The position numbers and the translations under genes were made by a program. The notes under the pieces were generated by a model. It had not been told where the DNA came from. It saw only the letters and a list, made by a program, of their open reading frames with translations, and ran no database searches. Below, in pieces: positions 59,827-64,000 of a stretch of 64,000 nt of DNA (within the stretch, counting starts at the first letter, position 1; every line of letters begins with the position of its first letter). The stretch lies in NCBI GenBank assembly GCA_023400055.1, contig JAEXFN010000036.1, positions 15,652 through 79,651 of the forward strand, in the 5' to 3' direction. This DNA comes from Bacillota bacterium. Its GTDB lineage: Bacteria; Bacillota; UBA4882; UBA8346.

Positions 59827-62190
59827 GTGCTCGAGAGAACCTTAACTATCCTCGAATATCCGAAGATCATCGAAAAGTTGGCGGAGTTCGCTTCTTCCAG
59901 CCGCGGCAAGGAACTGGTTCAGGAATTGACGCCCATGGCCCATCTGGCGGATATCCGGGAAGCGCAGCAGATAACTTCCGAAGCGGTGGAGGTCTTGCGC
60001 GAAGCCGACCGGATCCCCTTAGGCGGGGTCTTCGATATTCGCACTGCCCTGCGCAAAGCGGCGCTGGGAAGCATGCTCACGCCGCAGGAATTATTGGAGG
60101 TTGCCGCCACCATCCGGGCTTCCCGGCTGATGCGGGAGTTTTTAAGCGACAAAGGGGAAAGCCTGGCCATTTTGGCGGAATGGGGCGGACGCCTGGCGGC
60201 TTTTCCCGGTTTGGAACGGGAGATCGAGCGTTGCATCGCGGACAACGGCGAGGTCAACGACAGCGCCAGCCCGAAGCTGCATTCGCTCCGTTCCCAGGTG
60301 AAAGTCTACCAAAATCGGGTCCGCGACAAACTGGATTCGATCGTGCGCTCCTCCGATAATAGCAAATATCTGCAGGATCCGATCGTAACCGTCCGGAACG
60401 ATCGCTATGTCATTCCGGTGAAACAAGAGTACCGTTCGCTTTTTCCGGGGATCGTCCACGACCAGTCGGCCAGCGGCGCGACGCTCTTCATCGAGCCCAT
60501 GAGCGTGGTGGAGATCAACAATCAGCTGCGGGTGATCGAATCCCAGGAAGTCGAAGAGGTCCAGCGGATTTTGACGGAACTGTCGGGCCGGGTAAGCGAC
60601 GTTCAACAGCCGGTAACGACCGCGCTGGAGATTCTGGCCCGGCTCGATCTGGCCTTTGCCAAGGGTCGCTATAGCCTGGCTTTGAGTGCCAGCGAACCGG
60701 CGTTGAACCGGGACGGCATCATCGAACTGTATGACGCCCGCCATCCGTTGCTCACCGGAAAGGTCGTGCCGACCACCGTCTTTCTCGGCCGCGATTATGA
60801 CACGCTAGTGATCACCGGTCCCAATACCGGCGGTAAGACTGTGACCCTGAAAACCGTGGGCTTGCTGACCCTGATGGCCCAGTCCGGGCTGCACGTCCCG
60901 GCGGCCCCCGGTTCGCAACTGGCCGTGTTTAACCAGATATTCTGCGACATCGGCGACGAACAGAGCATCGAACAGAGTCTGTCCACCTTTTCGTCGCATC
61001 TTACCCAGATTGTGAGGATTACCGCGGCCGTCCAAGGCCCCGATTGCCTGGTGTTGCTGGATGAGTTGGGCGCGGGGACCGACCCCACCGAGGGCGCGGC
61101 CTTGGCCATGAGTATCCTCAGCCATTTGCACCGGCTGGGAGTCCGGACGATAGCGACCACCCATTATAGCGAGTTAAAGGTGTTTGCCTATAAGACGCCC
61201 GGCCTGAAAAATGCTTCGGTGGAGTTTGACATCGCCACCCTGCGACCCACCTATCATCTGGTGATCGGTCTTCCCGGCAGCAGCCAGGCGTTTGAGATCG
61301 CTTCCAAGCTGGGGTTGCCCGACGCGATTGTCGCCGAGGCGCGCAGCTATATTTCGGCCGAAGAAGCCAAGGTGGAACAGATCCTCCGCCAGATCGAGGC
61401 CGACAGCAAACGGGCCCGCGAAGACCGGATTGCCAGCGAGGCGGAACGGGCAAAGGGCGAGGCGTTTCGCCATCAATATGAGGCGGAACTGAAAAAGTTG
61501 CAGCAGGAGAAGACGGAGCTGCTGCGTCAGGCCAAGGCCGAAGCCCGGGAGATTCTGCTCGAGGCGCGCCGCGACAGCGAGAATCTGTTGCGGCGGTTGC
61601 GGGAGGCGCCCCGCGAGGAGCTGACCGGCATCGTCAATGAGGCCCGCCAGCGCATCTCCAAGGAACTGGAGCGGCTGGACGAGGTAAAAACGAAGCCGGC
61701 GCGGACCGACCGCCCGCCCGAACCGGACGAGCTCAAGCCGGGCCGCCAAGTCCGGGCCATCTCCCTGGAGCAGGTGGGCACGGTACTCGAGACCGGCGAG
61801 GATTCGGCCCTGGTGCAACTGGGGATCATCAAAGTCAATCTGCCGCTCAGCGATATCGAGCTCCTCGCGGAGCCCAAAGTAAAAGTCCAACCGCCCGCGA
61901 CCCGGCGCAAGTCGGGCGAGACCGGCCTCGAGGCCGCCAAGAACATTTCCGCCGAGCTGAACCTGCGGGGCATGACCGTCGACGAGGCCCTATACGAGCT
62001 CGAAAAATATCTGGATCAGGCGCTCTTGGCCGGCCTGGAGAAGTTCCGGATTATTCACGGCAAGGGCACCGGCGCTTTGCGGATCGGAGTCCAGCAATTC
62101 CTGAAAGGGCATCCGGTGGTCCGCAGTTTTAGCTTCGCCGAGCAGAGCGAGGGAGGGCTGGGCGCGACCGTGGTCGAGCTGAAACGGTGA
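59827..62190 (+). CDS. mutS2: MutS2 (endonuclease / ribosome rescue factor)
   Basis: MutS2 lacks the mismatch-recognition domain of MutS. In B. subtilis it splits collided ribosomes and in other bacteria it suppresses recombination. The 787-residue protein has the core/lever region, the ABC ATPase (GPNTGGKTVTLKTVGLLTLM near 335, LLDELGAGTDPTEGAALA and TTHYSELK), a long coiled coil (AEAREILLEARRDSENLLRR), the KOW-like linker and the C-terminal Smr domain (LNLRGMTVDEALYELEKYL, IIHGKGTGALR). GTG 59827 follows AAAGAAGG with 7-base spacing; an upstream TTG would add six residues not in the family. Confidence 0.94.
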   Translation: MLERTLTILEYPKIIEKLAEFASSSRGKELVQELTPMAHLADIREAQQITSEAVEVLREADRIPLGGVFDIRTALRKAALGSMLTPQELLEVAATIRASRLMREFLSDKGESLAILAEWGGRLAAFPGLEREIERCIADNGEVNDSASPKLHSLRSQVKVYQNRVRDKLDSIVRSSDNSKYLQDPIVTVRNDRYVIPVKQEYRSLFPGIVHDQSASGATLFIEPMSVVEINNQLRVIESQEVEEVQRILTELSGRVSDVQQPVTTALEILARLDLAFAKGRYSLALSASEPALNRDGIIELYDARHPLLTGKVVPTTVFLGRDYDTLVITGPNTGGKTVTLKTVGLLTLMAQSGLHVPAAPGSQLAVFNQIFCDIGDEQSIEQSLSTFSSHLTQIVRITAAVQGPDCLVLLDELGAGTDPTEGAALAMSILSHLHRLGVRTIATTHYSELKVFAYKTPGLKNASVEFDIATLRPTYHLVIGLPGSSQAFEIASKLGLPDAIVAEARSYISAEEAKVEQILRQIEADSKRAREDRIASEAERAKGEAFRHQYEAELKKLQQEKTELLRQAKAEAREILLEARRDSENLLRRLREAPREELTGIVNEARQRISKELERLDEVKTKPARTDRPPEPDELKPGRQVRAISLEQVGTVLETGEDSALVQLGIIKVNLPLSDIELLAEPKVKVQPPATRRKSGETGLEAAKNISAELNLRGMTVDEALYELEKYLDQALLAGLEKFRIIHGKGTGALRIGVQQFLKGHPVVRSFSFAEQSEGGLGATVVELKR

Positions 62191-62236
62191 GCGCTAAAAT
62201 TCCTTGCGAATAGTAAATCCGCAATATCCCTAAAAA

Positions 62237-62274
62237 CAAAGCCGGCCGATGGAAATAACCACCGGCCGGCTTTG
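62237..62274. terminator. Bidirectional terminator after mutS2
   Basis: CAAAGCCGGCCG (62237-62248) pairs perfectly over 12 bp with CGGCCGGCTTTG (62263-62274). The T-run is better on the minus strand (TTTGTTTTTAGG), so it mainly ends the convergent minus-strand gene but can serve mutS2 too. Confidence 0.85.
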
Positions 62275-62298
62275 TATTATGCGATTCGCGGTTAAGGC

Positions 62299-62829
62299 TC
62301 AGAGATCGAAATTTAAGTGCAGCGAAATGACCGCATCATCGCGGTCGATTTTGATCATGCCCATATTCAGGTCCAGATCGTTATCGCGCGGCGAATCGTG
62401 GTAATAGCGATCCTCCAGCGTATCGCGGCGAAATTCCGGACGGATGCGTTCCCGGTTATTCTGAATAACCTCGAAGGCAATGTTCCGGGCCCGCAGGGAA
62501 TGGAAGATGGCGTCACGATACAGGCCTTGTCTGTACAAATCCTGGGCGCGCCGTTGATGGGCGACCGCCATCCCTAATCCGTTATAACGACGGTGACGAC
62601 GGGCGGCGGTTTGGGCGTCATCGAGGACCAGCGCGGTGCGATGAATCACGAACCGGGCGTCTTCGCGAGCTTGGCGCTCATGAAAGGCGGGTCCGGGTCC
62701 AGGGCCAGGGCCAGGTCCATGACCGGGGCGCGGACCGGGTCCCGGTCCCCGATAGGCCAGGGCGCTCAAGGAACAGGTTCCGACGAACAGCGCAAGCATA
62801 ATTCCAATGTACCATTTTTTCATTTTCAT
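62299..62829 (-). CDS. Secreted Gly-Pro-rich protein of unknown function
   Basis: The 176-residue protein has a Sec signal peptide (KKWYIGIMLALFVGTCSLSALA, cleavage expected after LALA-like ALAYRG). A Gly-Pro/His tract of about 25 residues (repeats of GPGP with RPGHG) follows, then a helical, Arg-rich domain (AQTAARRHRRYNGLGMAVAH) ending DDAVISLHLNFDL. I recognise no family. The composition suggests an extracellular or wall-associated protein. The frame is open 39 codons further upstream, but the ATG at 62829 has TTAGGAGGAATC and is followed by the signal peptide. It converges on mutS2. Confidence 0.75.
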   Translation of the reverse strand: MKMKKWYIGIMLALFVGTCSLSALAYRGPGPGPRPGHGPGPGPGPGPAFHERQAREDARFVIHRTALVLDDAQTAARRHRRYNGLGMAVAHQRRAQDLYRQGLYRDAIFHSLRARNIAFEVIQNNRERIRPEFRRDTLEDRYYHDSPRDNDLDLNMGMIKIDRDDAVISLHLNFDL

Positions 62830-63014
62830 GATGATTCCTCCTAAATGTTCAGTCCATAAGCACTTCTTTTTATAATATATAGACGAAGTCATCGCCCAAA
62901 ATGTTCCGGGGGATGATAATTTTAACACGTTAGAAATATTTACCAACTATTTTCGAGCCGATTTCATAGCCGTTGCCGGATGCCCATCGGGTAATCAACT
63001 TCTTAAAACGCCAC

Positions 63015-63266
63015 GGACCGATTCAGCAAACGGATGAAGCGATTCAGTAATTGAAAATGCTCATTCAGTTACTGAAAAACGATTTGCAGTAATCGGAAAT
63101 GTTCATTCAGTAACTGAAGATAGTCATTGAGTTACTAAAAATCCATCTGCGGTAACCGCAAATGCTCATTCAGTAGCTGAAAATGAATGTTCGGTTACTA
63201 AACGAAAAGTTTCCGTAACTGAATGAATTGATTCGGAAACAAAATGAACAATTACGGTTGCGCAAG
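63015..63266. repeat. 21-base-period imperfect tandem repeat, island 5
   Basis: About 12 units of 21 bases lie between the divergent ends of the two minus-strand genes. Clear units begin at 63057, 63099, 63120 and 63162, with ATGCTCATTCAGTTACTGA-like sequence; AGTTACT and AGTAACT alternate as in island 1. The frame reads Leu-rich seven-residue repeats broken by TAA and TAG codons. No indel disturbs the register. The rest of 62830-63325 holds only the upstream region of the Gly-Pro gene. Confidence 0.85.
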
Positions 63267-63325
63267 TTGTTCATCGGGTGCCGAATGTAAATATCAGGGG
63301 ATCCGAAACTCCGGGCCGGTTAGGG

Positions 63326-64000
63326 TTAACGGCGGTGGATATTGCAATAGGAAGTCGGCTGTTCCCCATCGGTGAATACCTCGGTAACCACCCGGTCCTG
63401 CGGGCAGTATGGCGTCGCCAACAAACCGCTGTCGGTGCAGATTTTGACACTGACTTGTTTTTTCCGTTGAAGAAACGGGCTATTGGAGGCATGGGGCTGT
63501 TGAAAGCCGGTGTTGTCTGACGGCGTGGGACTGGCAGCTCCTCCGTCGGTCGGGCCGGGGCTGGCGGTATTATCGGCCGGCGGCTGGCCGCCGGAATGAA
63601 TATGGCAAGGCACGGTCGGTTGAGTCCCATCCAGATAACTCTCGTAACGGGTCTCCGGGCAATTGGGGGTGGCCAGTTCGCCGCTTTGGGTGCAGATCTC
63701 CACACCGGTGACGATGCCGGCCGGCGGGACGAAGTCCGACGGCGGCGTCTGGGAAAGGGCCTTGCGCATGAAGGTTCCCCAAATTTCCGCCGCTTTGGAG
63801 CTGCCGACGATGTTGCCGTTCAGCCGCACCGGTATCTTTTGGGAATCATTGCCGATCCAGACCGAAGCCAGCAACTCCGGGGTAAATCCGACGAACCAGG
63901 CGTTGGTGTAGTCGCTGGTCGTCCCGGTCTTGCCGGCGGCCGGCCGGTCGATCAGCGCGGCGCGGCCGGTCCCCCGCATGATGACGCCGCGCATCATGTC
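63326..64000 (-). CDS. Class A penicillin-binding protein, C-terminal part (runs off right edge)
   Basis: This is the end of a bifunctional PBP1A-type peptidoglycan synthase. The frame is open to the window edge. The transpeptidase KTG box is visible in AAGKTGTTSDYTNAWFVGFTP, followed by ASVWIGNDSQKIP and the PBP1A-type AAEIWGTFMRKAL. The last ~100 residues are an extracellular tail with two copies of a Cys-containing module (VEICTQSGELATPNCPETR ... TVPCHIHS and VKICTDSGLLATPYCPQDR ... TSYCNIH) separated by a Gly/Pro/Ser/Thr linker. Such CxxSGxLATxxCP modules occur at the ends of many Firmicutes PBP1A proteins. The glycosyltransferase domain lies outside the window. Confidence 0.92.
   Translation of the reverse strand, partial: DMMRGVIMRGTGRAALIDRPAAGKTGTTSDYTNAWFVGFTPELLASVWIGNDSQKIPVRLNGNIVGSSKAAEIWGTFMRKALSQTPPSDFVPPAGIVTGVEICTQSGELATPNCPETRYESYLDGTQPTVPCHIHSGGQPPADNTASPGPTDGGAASPTPSDNTGFQQPHASNSPFLQRKKQVSVKICTDSGLLATPYCPQDRVVTEVFTDGEQPTSYCNIHRR

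Noticed and set aside
1..64000. rRNA, tRNA, insertion sequences or integration sites
   Set aside because: No tRNA cloverleaf with CCA-type ends, no rRNA segment, no transposase gene and no flanking inverted repeats with target duplications were found.

Overview
The window comes from a spore-forming member of the Firmicutes (Bacillota). It encodes the coat ATPase SpoIVA and a PdaB-type sporulation deacetylase. It also has the Bacillus-like clusters rimP-nusA-ylxR-ylxQ-infB-rbfA-nrnA-truB-ribF and der-plsY-gpsA-spoIVA-hup, with LonA, MutS2 and TRAP. Base composition looks moderately GC-rich. TTG and GTG starts are common and Shine-Dalgarno sites are strong. I cannot name the species. Almost all genes lie on the + strand, no rRNA, tRNA, insertion sequence or CRISPR array was seen, and gene density is that of ordinary chromosome.

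Layout. 1-2.3 kb: the 3' part of a GH2 beta-mannosidase. 2.7-11.9 kb: a purine operon, purB-F-M-N-H-(fabZ-like)-C-D, behind a ykkC-class riboswitch that is most likely the PRPP type, with an overlapping terminator. 12-20.6 kb: murI, a zinc-ribbon microprotein, an AEC permease, a DUF1653 protein, dnaE, malic enzyme and a TrkA-C membrane protein. 20.6-28.8 kb: the trp region. mtrB (TRAP) has its own consensus promoter and is followed by about 20 GAG/TAG triplets and an intrinsic terminator. Then come a fused DAHP synthase-TrpE gene and trpG-D-C-F-B-A. 29.4-33 kb: a membrane-anchored unknown, a TPR protein, a two-helix microprotein and an IclR regulator. 33-41.9 kb: the translation and ribosome-maturation operon, in which infB appears to start at ATA. 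42.4-45 kb: ppdK. 45.5-50.96 kb: a YvlD-like protein, a stress-like protein, a DUF512 protein, der, plsY and gpsA. 51.3-57.1 kb: spoIVA, hup, pdaB-like, lepB and an ABC-F ATPase. 57.2-62.2 kb: lon and mutS2. The right edge carries a secreted Gly-Pro-rich protein and the C-terminus of a class A penicillin-binding protein, both on the minus strand.

Two themes stand out. (1) The trp region looks like a self-contained feedback module. TRAP, its RNA target array, the attenuator and a bifunctional enzyme joining the first shikimate step to the first tryptophan-specific step follow one another directly. (2) Five intergenic islands, near 2.4, 19.6, 29.1, 45.3 and 63.1 kb, are imperfect tandem repeats with an exact 21-base period and no visible indels, although the repeated sequence differs between islands. 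Three share one motif family, one is an array of dyad-symmetric TTGGGAA/TTCCCAA units, and one is AT-rich. None is an intact coding region in a consistent frame. They may be a genome-wide class of phased repeat; their function is unknown.
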